DNA from: Rhizopus arrhizus
Taxonomy: Eukaryota; Mucoromycota; Mucoromycetes; Mucorales; Rhizopodaceae
Assembly: GCA_024220505.1 (NCBI GenBank)
Contig: JAKZZE010000004.1
Span: forward strand, 186,001-250,000
Reading direction: 5' to 3'
DNA: 64,000 bases
Shown here piece after piece: positions 32,681 to 44,300 of the stretch. How positions within the stretch are numbered: position 1 is the first letter of the stretch; every line of letters starts with the position of its first letter. The notes below the pieces were generated by a model that ran no database searches, was not told the origin of the DNA, and saw only the letters and a list, made by a program, of their open reading frames with translations. The translations under genes and the position numbers were made by a program.

Positions 32681-33850
32681 TTATTGATGGGACAAAGGAT
32701 CAAGAGAAAAAGAAAAAGAGTTTAGAGAAGCAGAATGACCTGGTGTATGAGGTGAGTTGGGAGAATAAAGTGAACTGGTTGCATCCAATTCATCATCGGA
32801 AACCAATATGCTTGGACTTGGACTGGGAGGTAAAGGAAAGCGTATGGATGGCCTTGTCTGGGATGAACTGAACGAGATATCTTCAGTCTGCACCGTCAGT
32901 GGAGATCTCTGGATGATGTCGTTTAAAAGAGAATGCTGTGGATCATGCGAAGTCACAAAGATAGAAGGCGGCTGCTTTCGATAACTCGTTTCAAATGAAT
33001 CTAACTTGAATTCTTGACCTAATAAGAGGATGAGATCAATTTAATCTGACGGTCACTGACTACCTTCATTTTGCTGTATGTAATTGGATAATATCTTGAT
33101 TATTTCTGCTTGCTGTTCTTGCTTTTGCTTCATTACTTGCATTTCATTCATGACATGTGAAAAGTTTTCTTGCAAGTTTTTTACTTGCTGAATCAAATCT
33201 GACTGGGATGCCTGCATCAAGGCCATGTCACTTTGAATTGGGTTATTTTCACGTTTGGAGACATCAGTGCCTTCCATCGCTTTACGTTTGATGTCATCCA
33301 GTAGCTCGACTCTGTTCCTAATAAACCTGGCATGTGAAAACTCCCAGATTTGATTCTCTGCCAACGTGCGATGACCCCTGGGTGATTTATTCACTTTATG
33401 AAAACCGTACCTAAACAAAAGGTGAGAAGATTTGTCGGAGATTTAAATCCGAAAATAAATCAAGTTACATATTTAGTTGTCGTACAAAACTTGAAAAATT
33501 ATTGTGTTTAAAATGCTTGGGTAAGACATCTCTGGAAAACTCCAGGATGTTACAGACAATAAAAGAAGAACCAGAATATGACCAGGAGATCAAATGCTGA
33601 AAGTAGGGATCAATCACCATGCTGTTGTGAATGTGAATAGCTGAGTCAGAATAGCTTAATAGAAAACTTACTTGTATAGCTTGTGAACAAATGTGTTGGT
33701 ATGAGCTGGCTTTTCGGATGTAATTGGTGGTGGAGGTGGCGGAAGTGAATGATGTGATGTATACAATTGTGGAGAAGATAACGTATGTGGATTTTGAAGA
33801 AAGGGTGAGTTTGTATCAAGATAATCTGAGCAAGTTGTTCTGCGACGCAT
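32681..33850 (-). CDS. Heat-shock transcription factor (HSF family)
   Basis: Four exons: 33850-33672, 33621-33469, 33410-33064 and 33018-32681; phases agree, giving 338 aa. A trimeric nuclear activator that binds nGAAn repeats. A Ser/Pro-rich N-terminus ([13 protein letters not shown]) precedes the winged-helix DNA-binding domain (residues 52-155): [46 protein letters not shown] and the QLNMYGFHKV signature, the last split by an intron. A heptad-type HR-A/B coiled coil follows ([33 protein letters not shown]). The C-terminal third is Ser/Pro-rich ([10 protein letters not shown]) and presumably the activation region. It is short for a fungal Hsf1; a specialised paralogue or Sfl1/Skn7-like factor is possible, but no receiver domain is present. 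Confidence 0.93.
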
Positions 33851-34768
33851 GGTATATAAGATTTATAAATAAAGGAAAGAAAAAAGATTGTACTCCGTTT
33901 AAGCGGAAACTAATCCCATTTTTTTATATGTGCTGATTTTTTTTTTTTTTCTGTCCCAGGGCTGATGACTTTACCTAATAAGGTCAATAGTGTCAACTCC
34001 ACAAGATTGCTTAAACGGACTAAATGAACAAGACAAACTTTCAATTCTCTGAGATTTCTTCTTGCCTATTCCTCTTTCAAAAGTGTCAACAAAAACCTAA
34101 GGTGAACAAGTCTTTATCACTCTCTTTTCACTTTCCTCTCCCCTCCCCCCCCCCTTTTTTTTATTTATTCGAGTACTATTCATTGCTCTAATTTATTTTA
34201 ACCAATAGATTTATGTTGATTTGTTTTAAACTTGATTACCATACATTATTTCCTTTTGTACAAAAGAAAGCAACTTATATGGCTTTCTCAGTCAAATAGC
34301 ATGGAACAGATATTCATTTTTTTCATTCAACTTTTAAACAAGTGAATCGTGGCACCAACACATTCAGTTATGAATAAACTATTTGATTCTTACTAACCAA
34401 AGGTATCCTTTAAAGGTTAAACCGCACCTATAAGACACCATCATATAATAAAAAGTCAAATGTACTAGTTGTAGTATTGATTGATATAACAGTGAATCGA
34501 GTAGGATTGAGCAATAGAAAGTGACGTATTGTTTTCTTTTCAGTATGGAATAATGTCAACCTTATTTGACCTCATGGGAGGATGACGGGTTCTTTAAGTT
34601 TTGCCCACGTGTGCGCAGACTTTTTGGATTCTGTGACAGAAACAGACGGCAATATTTGATTAGTATTTTTGGTTTTTTTTATTAAATTCTATTGCAAGTT
34701 AAGGTCTACTTATATGAATTTATGTTGTAAAAAAAACAGAAGAAAAAAAAATACAAAGTTTTTGAAAT
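33851..34768. other. HSF upstream region and methyltransferase 3' flank
   Basis: About 0.9 kb, AT-rich, with C/T tracts (34130-34165: ccctcccccccccc then poly-T) that may be promoter elements of HSF. No gene recognised. Confidence 0.4.
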
Positions 34769-36055
34769 TTACAACTTTTTTACTGCAACCATTCTACCAT
34801 ATAGATAGCAGTCTTCATGAGACATGCAATATTCAAGTTCATTCAAGAAATCCGAAAGACTGTGTTCTTCATCTAATCCTATGAGGGGCCCTAAAGAGGA
34901 AAACGCACCCTTGGCTAGCTCGAGCATGACCCAGATGAATGTTTTTGAAGTATCTGCGCTAGAATCTATCAAGAAACGAATGTCAATTGGTGTGAGCCTT
35001 TTATGTACATATACTTGCTCAATTGACAGTGGACTTGTTCAACCTGTAGAATGTTTATTTTATCAATGGTTGAAACCAAGTCTTCCAGTTCCCAAGCAAT
35101 ACGTGGATTCTGTCCTCTTGAAACAGAGAGAGTGGTCACTGTTTTTTTTTGGTTACATTGATTCATTTCATAAAGGCAGTAAACAGAAAAAAAAAACTTG
35201 CCTGCGTTTGCAAACTTGTAGTAAACAGAAGTATCATTGGGTACCTATCAACCATAATTAAGTTCATGTCCTGCAGAACGCAGAGCCGCCATATATACCT
35301 CAAGCCCACCCTCATACAACTGTATCATTCCGCCTGGTTTGACCACACGGATGACTTCTTGTATAGCCATCGGCCATTCCTCTGCACGAAGAGCATACAC
35401 TAAAAGCCTCATGTTAACAAAATCAAATGTATCATCCGCATAGGGAAGGCCCTTCACGACATTTCCGTAAGTAAAATGAAATTGATCGCATCTTAGAAGC
35501 TTGCGTGTGGCATCGACAATATCACAGCCGTGATAGGTACAGTTTGGGTAGTCACGGATCATGTCCTGTGTGTGATGCGATATTAAATTTGGAGTCAAAC
35601 GTATGGGTAGTTAGCACTGACCTTGATCCAAATGCCTGATCCACAACCAATATCCAGAACAGAAACACCTTTTTCAAAATCCAACGCTTTTCGAACACTG
35701 TTCAATAAGTTTCTATAGACAGACAAATGTTCATTTAGATAAAGTGAGGTTTCAAGATGAGATCCTATTACCCGCCAAATAATTCTTTGATCGCAAAATG
35801 TTGCTGAATGACTCCAGAGGTCAGTTGGCATATACTTTTATTCATCAATCAACTTACCCCCGTCAATCGTTTTTGCTCATCTTCATCCTTTGGTAGCCAG
35901 TAAGTAGAGTCTTTTTCATCATGAAATTCTCTTTTTGCACAGGTTGTAGTGTGATTCTCATCTTTTGTGGATTTAAATACTGCCTTCTCTTCTTGTGCTA
36001 AAGTCATTGGCTTGCTATCTTTATCAAATATCAGCTTAGGCTTTGATTTATACAA
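34769..36055 (-). CDS. SAM-dependent methyltransferase (class I)
   Basis: Six exons: 36055-35858, 35803-35772 (32 nt), 35712-35622, 35565-35253, exon 5 ending at 35015 (start 35201 or about 35138), and 34958-34769. Assembled protein about 320 aa. A charged N-terminus (TYWLPKDEDEQKRLTG) leads into QHFAIKELFGG, then AdoMet motif I VLDIGCGSGIWI, the acidic loop GCDIVD, FHFTYGNVVKGLPYADDTFD (motif II/post-II) and EVIRVVKPGGMIQLYE (motif III), then SRGQNPRIAWELEDL. This is the UMTA/LaeA-like 'methyltransferase domain 25' style common as multicopy genes in fungi. The substrate is not predictable and no targeting signal is seen. Two acceptors are phase-compatible for exon 5; the later one gives LNYVTTLSVSRG and fits the family better. 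Confidence 0.88.
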
Positions 36056-37554
36056 TATCCCATCATTCTAGATTTAGAAACAAACCTTTTTCTGCTTTAA
36101 AAGTATAAACAGTGAACAAAAAAAAAAGTTCTTAGACTTTGAAAATACTTAAAACACAGGCATTCTATGTGTGATTGAGGATTGAGATTGAAGCATTCTG
36201 TGATACACGCATTTAATGTTCATTTCTTTGTTTGTATACTATTGCTATTTCATGAAAGCCTTCAGGAACTTGTGAAAAAGTCAATAGTGCTTAGTGTCTT
36301 TTTGTTGATAAAAAATATTTTGGTAGTGACATGAGAGTCATACGAGTAAAAAGGCTTGATGTAATTTGGCTAATCTATATTATAGAAACTCTTGAAGCAA
36401 TCAAGAACCTTTTTGTATCACTTCTTAATAGGAAAGCCGATTATGAACAAGGTTCATGTATGTTGTACTACTGTATCTGTGTCTATTTTCACTATATACT
36501 AAAGATACCAAAACTTACAGATTGATGTTTCTAGCAAATATTTTTAGTAAACTATGACATGTTCGTCAGCCTAAATGTTCTCTTTTATTGAAGTTGTATA
36601 GATCACTCAAGATCTCCGAATTCGTCGTTATACAGTACTAAAAGATTTAGATCCTTTTTGTACACAAAGCGGCCGGTTTGGTTCATCTCTTGACTGAATC
36701 TGTTGCTATCTCATCAGCTTATCGAAAAGTGTCCTTCATCGACTTGCGAAAAAGTGAAAAAAGAATGAGATGGGTACAAAGAGCTGAGATTTCAAATGAA
36801 ACCTTGATCCACAGTCTTGTTATTTATTATGAAAAATTGAATTGAAAATTTACCAATCCTCAGGTTCGTCTTTGGTTCATCCTATTCTAATTCAACTGGA
36901 CAAAGAAAAATAAGATTTGAATAAAAATGTTGCCAAAGAGGCAGTGTTTAGGTACTCTGAGGGTTTTCCTCAGATGTGCCACAAAAAGAAGAGAATGAGG
37001 CATTGAATAACTAACTTTAGATACATGACGTTAGAAGATGGAGCAACTGAGAAAATGAGCATTCATTAAAAAATGCATCTATGAGATAAACCAGAATGAG
37101 GTGCAGAAAGAGTATGTCATTGTCTTTTTGCCAAATTAAAAAATGTTTTTCATTCATTATTTCTTGATAATGAAAAAAAAAAAAAAAAAAAAAAAATGTT
37201 TTCGACCTGACAAAGTCTGTCTACATTTTTATTATCGTAATTTTCCTTTCATATGCTTTTCTTTATTACCTCAATCTTTGTCTTCAACATAAATCCATTT
37301 TATTTTGACTTTGAACAACAGTGTCTATCTTTTTGACAAAGATTGTTGTTTGCCCACTTGACTTATCTGGGCCTCTACAGTAAGCGTATTATCTCAAATT
37401 TAAAACAATTTCCTGGGCATATTGTCTCTTAGGACAACAATGGTACAATAAAGAAAAAAAAAAGCCATAGGGCAAAACAAACAAACAGCTACTGATTGCT
37501 CAATTTAATATAAATAAGCATCCTTTCTATAAAGTTAATTTCAAATTATACACA
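36056..37554. other. 1.5-kb intergenic region
   Basis: Divergent upstream region of the methyltransferase and RCC1. Poly-A of about 24 at 37171-37195. A stretch at 36600-36800 has short coding-like pieces but no intact frame. No RNA gene seen. Confidence 0.4.
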
Positions 37555-38860
37555 ATGGCAAACATAAAGCATGTAAGGCGTCGTCGACAGCCTCGTCAAG
37601 TACCACATCATTTACGACACACCTATTTGATGCGGCCCATGCTAACAGGAAAAGTATTTGTTTGCGGATCAAACGATGCTGGACAACTTGGTATAGAAGA
37701 TGTTGAAGAGAAAACCTCGCCGGTCCTTCTTGAATCTTTAAGAAGCAAAGACTTTGTGGACATTGCTTGTGGCGGTATGCATTCTGTTGCGTTGGACAGT
37801 GAAGGAAACGTAAGCTCTTGTCTTTGCACAGTAAATCATAAACTATCTTTGATTAAACTTCATTTTTATCTAGTTATATTCATGGGGCTGCAATGATGAA
37901 CAAGCCTTGGGCCGTGCTGGTACAGAAACCGTGCCTTTGAAAATTGATTGCAAAGGTACCAAGTTTGTCAAGGTTGCCTGCGGTGATAACGCGACTTTAG
38001 CTCTTTCTGAACAGGGAAATGTCTACAGCTGGGGAACGTATCGTGGGGATAATGGGTCTTTTGGATTCGCAGAGGGCATACAGCATCAGAAGGAGCCTCT
38101 TCTTTATCCATTTTTGAAAGACAAGATTGTGATTGACATAGCCTCTGGTGCAAATCACTCCTTGGCTTTGTGCAGCAACGGTCGTGTCTATGCTTGGGGC
38201 TACAATGGCCAAGGTCAATTAGGTCGCTATACTGTACCTCGTCGTCCAAAGGCTTCGCTTAGCTGTGACTCGGTAGGTTTGAAAAACGTAAAGATGATTG
38301 GCGCAGGCTCGTACCATTCCTTGGCTGTAACTCACGATAATGAATTGTATGCCTGGGGCTTGAATAACTATCGACAGTGTGTGGATGTGGATGACAGCTT
38401 TATCTTCAAGCCAACTCGTGTTCCCTTGCCAGATCATTTTGGAACAATCGCCAGTGTTCAAGGCGGTGAGCACTTTTCTGTGATCCTTACGTTAAAAGGC
38501 GATGTTTACACCTTTGGTCGTGGTGATGCTGGTCAGTTGGGTCTCTCTAAGCGTACGATCGACCATCTCAAGGTTCATCCGGTCGGATCAACCCATAGCT
38601 TTTACATTCCGCAACCCACCCAGGTCCTCTTGTCACAGACCGTGACACGGATCTCGGCCGGACCTGAGTTTGTCTTGGTTCGTACAGCATGTGGTGAAGT
38701 GTTCAGTTGGGGTTTTAATTCTGGTCACGCTATTGGTAATAGAAGTGATCAAAATGAACCTACTCCCTGCTTAGTAACGTGCAGTCATGAGATGTTTGTC
38801 GATATTTTGCAAGTGGCTGCAGGTGGACAGCATTCTGCTTTCATTACAGAGAATTTTTAA
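37555..38860 (+). CDS. RCC1-family Ran guanine-nucleotide exchange factor
   Basis: Two exons: 37555-37809 and 37874-38860; 413 aa. A seven-bladed beta-propeller bound to chromatin that loads Ran with GTP and so drives nuclear transport and spindle assembly (Prp20/Pim1 in yeasts). The basic N-terminus MANIKHVRRRRQPRQ is suited to nuclear import and chromatin binding. Repeats are seen as GKVFVCGSNDAGQLGIED, GGMHSVALDSEGN/LYSWGCNDEQALGR, GDNATLALSEQGNVYSWGTY, GANHSLALCSNGRVYAWGYN and GEHFSVILTLKGDVYTFGRG; the last closes with GGQHSAFITENF. The two WGxN/DxxxLG-type loops and the acidic DVEEK region match true RCC1 rather than general RCC1-repeat proteins. Somewhat shorter than yeast Prp20 (482 aa) but complete at both ends. 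Confidence 0.93.
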
Positions 38861-40211
38861 CCAATAAACACGGAATTCAAGTGATTGTTACTAATTTGAG
38901 ATATTCTATCATGTGGCCATCCTTACAATTTATTTTATCTAGGGTCTCTACCGTTTGACTTTTAAAAATGTTTAAAAACAAAAAAGGCTTATAAGGAAAA
39001 AAAAAACTTCTATACGGAATTGTTACTTTAAAGCCTCAGTATAGACAATATAAATTAGTTTGAGAATGATTGATTTACTGACAGCAAATAAACTCACAAA
39101 AAACTAAAAAGAGATACTGTTGATGACTCTTTATAATAATAAGCACATTGAAATCAAAACATTTGATTGATCTTTTGTTTAGCTTGTACCATGTTGCTGA
39201 TTCGAAACTTGTTTGTAAGTAGAGTATACGCCTGTGGTCTTGGTTATCAGGCAATAAGGCGTTTATTTGTGCATTTTGTTAAATTCTGCTGCTCTTAGTT
39301 CTTTCTAGTATATAATTTTCTACTTATTATCCTTATAGTCGTTTAACAACATAAACCAGTAAAACTAGGAATAATTCTCAAATCATTTCATGATAGCGTT
39401 TCTCTTTCATCTATGCAAACAATAGAGTTTTTATAATTCCCAGTACAAACATCCAATTTAATTTCCTTTTGCAACGCCTTCATATACTTGCATAAGGCAA
39501 AAAGAAGAAAGCGGTTTGAATTTTATTTCCTTATTTATCTTCAATTGTGGCCATCTTGATTGATAGATGGCCTTAAATTATCTGTCATAGTGTGTTTCTA
39601 AACCATTATATGTTTCTGATATAAAAGATGCTAGTCTTTGGCTTATTCTATATCCCTACAGGTCCCATCTTTCATTTTTGGAGAACTGGGGTTTTTCCTT
39701 TGGCCACGGCTTAACTAGTAAAAGAAGGCTTAGTTCATCTTGATCTCGTTATGATAACCAGATTATTTTTATTTCAGTAGCAACCCTAAATGTATATTGC
39801 TTTCAGGAACGAAGCATTTTAGCAAACAAGCTTAATTCAGATAATAAAAAACACGGTTGATTACAGGGTCAGCAATAGGCTATTCTGGACTAAAGACCTG
39901 CTACTTATTGACTATAACTCTATTTACATTGTTGGCAAATGATGCAAGTAAATAAAAAAAAAAAACTTCTGTGCGACTTGAATTGAAAGATGTAATCAAT
40001 CTTTATAGAATGTACAACTAATACACATTTGAGAGAGACACCAGTAAAGAGAAGAGAATTCTCTAGCGACGGCGTTCAAGTGAACAAACTTTTTTGTGTA
40101 ATACAAAAATAGACAAAGTTGCACAAAGTTTCGTATAAAAAACAACTTTTTTTTTCTCCCTTTCCTTTTTTTTTTTTTTTTTGCTTTCTCATTCTTGATA
40201 CAACACACAGA
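38861..40211. other. 1.35-kb intergenic region
   Basis: RCC1 3' flank and upstream region of the small gene at 40212; ends in a long pyrimidine tract (40147-40185). No coding or RNA feature recognised. Confidence 0.4.
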
Positions 40212-40457
40212 ATGAATAGTGGTAATCGTGCCTCTTTTGACTACAATCGCCGCTTTTCTATTGTTTCAGAACAGGAAACTGTACAATATTTAACTGCTGC
40301 TTGTATAGCTCATTGGGCAAAGAACAGTCCAAGCACAAAAGCAACTTTAACCTTAGACAGTGGGGATACCATTGATTTGCCTGTTTATGCTTTAAGACGT
40401 CGAAATGCGATCGTAGCTCGTTCACCAGATGCACCTCTTTGTGAAATAACTGTTTAA
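40212..40457 (+). CDS. Small conserved-looking orphan protein (81 aa)
   Basis: Single-exon frame MNSGNRASFDYNRRFSIVSE .. LTAACIAHWAKNSPSTKATL .. LDSGDTIDLPVYALRRRNAI, ending LCEITV. The ATG follows a strong 40-bp T/C tract and 'acacacaga', the usual promoter/leader look in this window, and the composition is that of a folded small domain with a beta-rich second half. No signal peptide or membrane segment. Not recognised. Confidence 0.5.
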   Translation: MNSGNRASFDYNRRFSIVSEQETVQYLTAACIAHWAKNSPSTKATLTLDSGDTIDLPVYALRRRNAIVARSPDAPLCEITV

Positions 40458-40761
40458 GCTTATCTGAATTCTTTATACCCTCCTCTTTTTTATTAGAATT
40501 GATTAGACACACGTTAAATATCAACAAAGTCTTCTCTCTTTTTCTTTTTTTTCTTTTTATGTTCACTGTGTATGTGTCCCTCTTCATCATGACTGTGTCT
40601 CTTCTTTTTCTATAGTAATAAAAAAGCTTAGAACTTTTTTTTTTTTTAAAAAAAAAAACTCTGTATTTACCTTCTTTTTATGTCTTCTTTCTCCGTCATT
40701 TTCTCCTTCACCTATTGTGTTCTGTCATTCGATGCATGTGTGGGAACATCTTTGTTTTTAT

Positions 40762-41252
40762 TTATACCTTGTGCTCCTTCATAATTTCCTTCAGTTGTTG
40801 TGGCATCATCCGTTCCTAGAACAGAGGCATCAAACTATAGACATGTTTTTTTAGAAGAAAAAGAAACACCTTTTGAATCATCTTTTTTACTCCTGGAATA
40901 GGTCCTTCCCGTAGTGAAAATGCGTCTCTTAATGTTTCTGAATCTAAAGGTTTGATCTCGGGTCCATTTTCAACTGCTTGTGGATCTCTTATTAAACCGA
41001 GCATATAGCCATCTGGCTCAAATTCCAATTTTCCTTTTTGCAATCATTATTGAATCCAATCGTTTTTGTACTAATTATTTATTTTTTACCAGGTAGATCT
41101 GAAATATAAGGAAATAATGTAGGATTTAAACCAGATGCTCGATCAGTTGGTGGATAAGGTTTAACCACTTTATTGTATATTGGTAAAAGATTAAAGTATG
41201 TTAGTAAATCTTGACTTCCTGATAATTTATTTCGTTTTTGTTCTGCTGTCAT
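40762..41252 (-). CDS. MED19: Mediator complex subunit 19
   Basis: Three exons: 41252-41090, 41033-40870 and 40815-40762; 126 aa. Head-module subunit that links Mediator to activators and RNA polymerase II. Matches the Med19/Rox3 pattern: GSQDLLTYFNLLPIYNKVV (the 'G..dL...y.L....n.v' block), PYISDLPGKLEFEPDGYML (the LPG motif; Gly/Lys spans intron 1), LSLREGPIPGV-type 'r.G.ip' segment seen as SLREGPIPGVKKMI, and a basic Gln/Lys tail (PQQLKEIMKEHKV). The start was chosen as the first ATG after the upstream gene's stop; this leaves only 56 bp to the neurofibromin-like gene on the same strand. Confidence 0.85.
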
Positions 41253-41308
41253 TGAAGAATAAAAAGAAGAAGAAAAAAAAAAATGCATAAAGAGCGCTTT
41301 TTTATTAT

Positions 41309-44300
41309 TCAAGAAATTATTCGTTCGATAATTTCAGTTGCTAATTTCGTATTTTTTAAACTACTTGAGGTTGCTACTCCAAATGTAGAATCACATAAAG
41401 CAGAAAATCCAACTTTATCTAATAAAGCTTTTTGTGAAGTATCTTTTGGATTCGAAAACGAAGGATTAGAACATGCAGTGACTAGGATTGACTTCACACA
41501 TTCAATCAAGGCTTTTGTTTGACTGTTAACTACAATTTGATTCATTTTTGGTAAAAGAGAATCATAACTGATTTAATAAGAAAAGAGAGGTTAGTCTTTC
41601 ATGACTATAAAGAACAGCTTCTCTTACATTAGAACAAATACTTCTGGTATGGATATAGCTGCTTCTGATAAAAGGCCATAAATAAACAATCTTTCAGATT
41701 CAGTATCAACAGCAAGATTCATGGTAGCCAATAGTGAGATGACAAGCAAGGCTGTAATGTTATCAGGCACATCCAATTTATCAAATATACCTTCATACAT
41801 CTTTCCATCATGCCCTACATTCTCTGAAATACCTGCCAATTTGAGTAAGTCATCAACAGCATCATTCTTGGCAGCCATCGGCAAGAGTGCGGTGATATAG
41901 CCCAAAATACTTGTATTTATCTTTTCTGTCCCTACTTCATTTCCCTTTTCATGCTGTTTACGTTCAATACTCAAAAACGTATAAAGACAGTTATAAATTG
42001 TCATCTTCATATTGCTATATCGCATCCCTTTCATCATAATACCCGCAACAGCAAATGAGAAATGGCTTTCGAAATTCACACCACATAACCCATCTAGTTG
42101 TTGAGCAATATCAGCTATGGGTGCACGAGCGGACAATAAGACCTCAGATACTTGGCTGCCTATAAAGAACCCTTGAGCATCCAGAGATCGAAAGACAGCC
42201 TCGAGAAGTTCAAGAGCAGTAGCAAAGATGGACGGTGAATTGAGTTCAACGAGGGTCACAGCGATCCAAAAGAGCTGAAGTAAATAGATGGAGTCGCTTG
42301 GTAGATTTTCAACCAGATTCTTGAGACACATCATGATGCTGACTACAAGGTTAGGATCTGATTCGTTAAAGATGGCCAGTGCACCGCGAAGGGCTACCAA
42401 AATCTGATAGAGTAGGTCATCATCAATTTCTTCTCTACCCAAGTAACCAAGAATGATAAATGATCTGGGTTGAATCGCTGGATTAAATTGGAATGCGGTA
42501 CTGGTCACTAAGCTCATCCATCTAGCTCTCCAGTAATTTAATATGTCTATTAATAAATCAGTACCATCCCTTTTTTCCCTACTCCACCTTTCTTCTCTAA
42601 CCTGTATTTGGGGCAGATATATTCATTACTTCAGATAATTTAGAAACAATAATCTCTACTGAACTGAGTGAAATAGGCTCCACAGTATCGTTCAAAGTTT
42701 CTGATGCAATCGCAAACGCATTTGCATTAGTTCGATTTAAGCCAAAGAGTAATCGACTTTTGGAATCTGATAATTCGGTCAAGATGAGCTGAAGCTTTTT
42801 AACATTGGCTGCTGGGATTGGCATACGCGTGCAGAGGGACTGGATCAAATTGATAATAATACCATGTACGGAGGCTCGTACCAAAGTTGGCCCAATACCT
42901 GCCATCAGTGTGACGATATTGAGGACCTCGGACATAACACGTCTGAGCGGACCGCGATTATTGAAGGAAATCATGAGAAGAAATCGAACAAGGATCGCAA
43001 TCTCTGGCCAAGTCTCATGATCCGTCAAGGATCTCGTCGGATTGAATGAGGTACGGTTGAGCACCCGGCGTAAGAAGGCTAGGAGCTTGGAGCGAATGGT
43101 CACATTTGAGAGAGTTACTAGCGTATCCGCTACGACCTCTGCTTGACGAGATCCAATGCCGTACTCTAAAGCAATATTAAGAAATGTATCAATTACCATG
43201 TTGAGGATATCATCCACATTTGCAATTGATTTCCAAATTTTTGCTTGAACTAGTTTTGTCATCTACATATAAAAAAAAAAGATGTGAGATTTACATATTA
43301 TTGTCTGTGCTAACTTTATTGTTGTTACTTCTCCATTTATGGTTAAATCTACCAATTGCCTTAAAATTTCTTTTATCTTTACAGTATTCGTAGCCGAATT
43401 TCCACAATAGTAAGATAGATTGGAGAGCCATGGCATCATGTAAAGCAAAATGAGATACTTTGTGGCTTCTTCTGATTTAGTATAACCCATGACACATTCA
43501 TTCAAGAATTCAAGGGTCAACATTGGTTCCTTTGCTGCAATCCTTTCACTAATGTTAACAATAAAATCTGTACTGTTTGCTGGAAGGCAAAGATCTAGAC
43601 TAAAATTTAAAAAGAGAGGACAGTATTTCATATCAAGTATTTTACCTTTTGCATCCAGTAGCTGCTTATCAACATCGAAATTAAATGCTCTTGTTAATGC
43701 ATAGAGCAGCCTATAGGAAGATAATCTTAGATTAGGATCACTGCTACCAAGATTGAGAAGTGCCATGTTTAACAATCTTCCAGGTACATCATTTGGGCGT
43801 ATCGTACGTTCTGTGATGGTCGTTGGCTGAGAAGACTTAAAGCGACGTTTACTTTGACGAATCGTCTACATACCTTATTAAACACTATCTCATATCTCTT
43901 TCACAACAAACTTACATTTATAATAGCTTCCCTTTTGGGTGAGCTAAATATAATGATTGAACTATCTCGAGCAGTTTTAAACCCGAACTCATTTGCGGAT
44001 TCTGTGCCTTGTAAATCGTGATGAATTAAGGTGACCTGTTCAGTTTCTGAAATATGATACACGTCGTTTAAAATAGCTTGGACGCCATAGATAATTTCTT
44101 GCTTGCGAACCGTCATGATTTGAACATACTCTGCACTCACCTTCATTGTCAATGGTATACTTGTTTTATATTGTATTATTTTATGGACTGGAAAGAAAAC
44201 GGCACTAGGATCTGTTTCAAGACAGACTAGAATAGAACATATGAGTTTATTTCCTCTAACTATTAAAAAAAAAATGATAAACTTACGTGTTGAATCAGGG

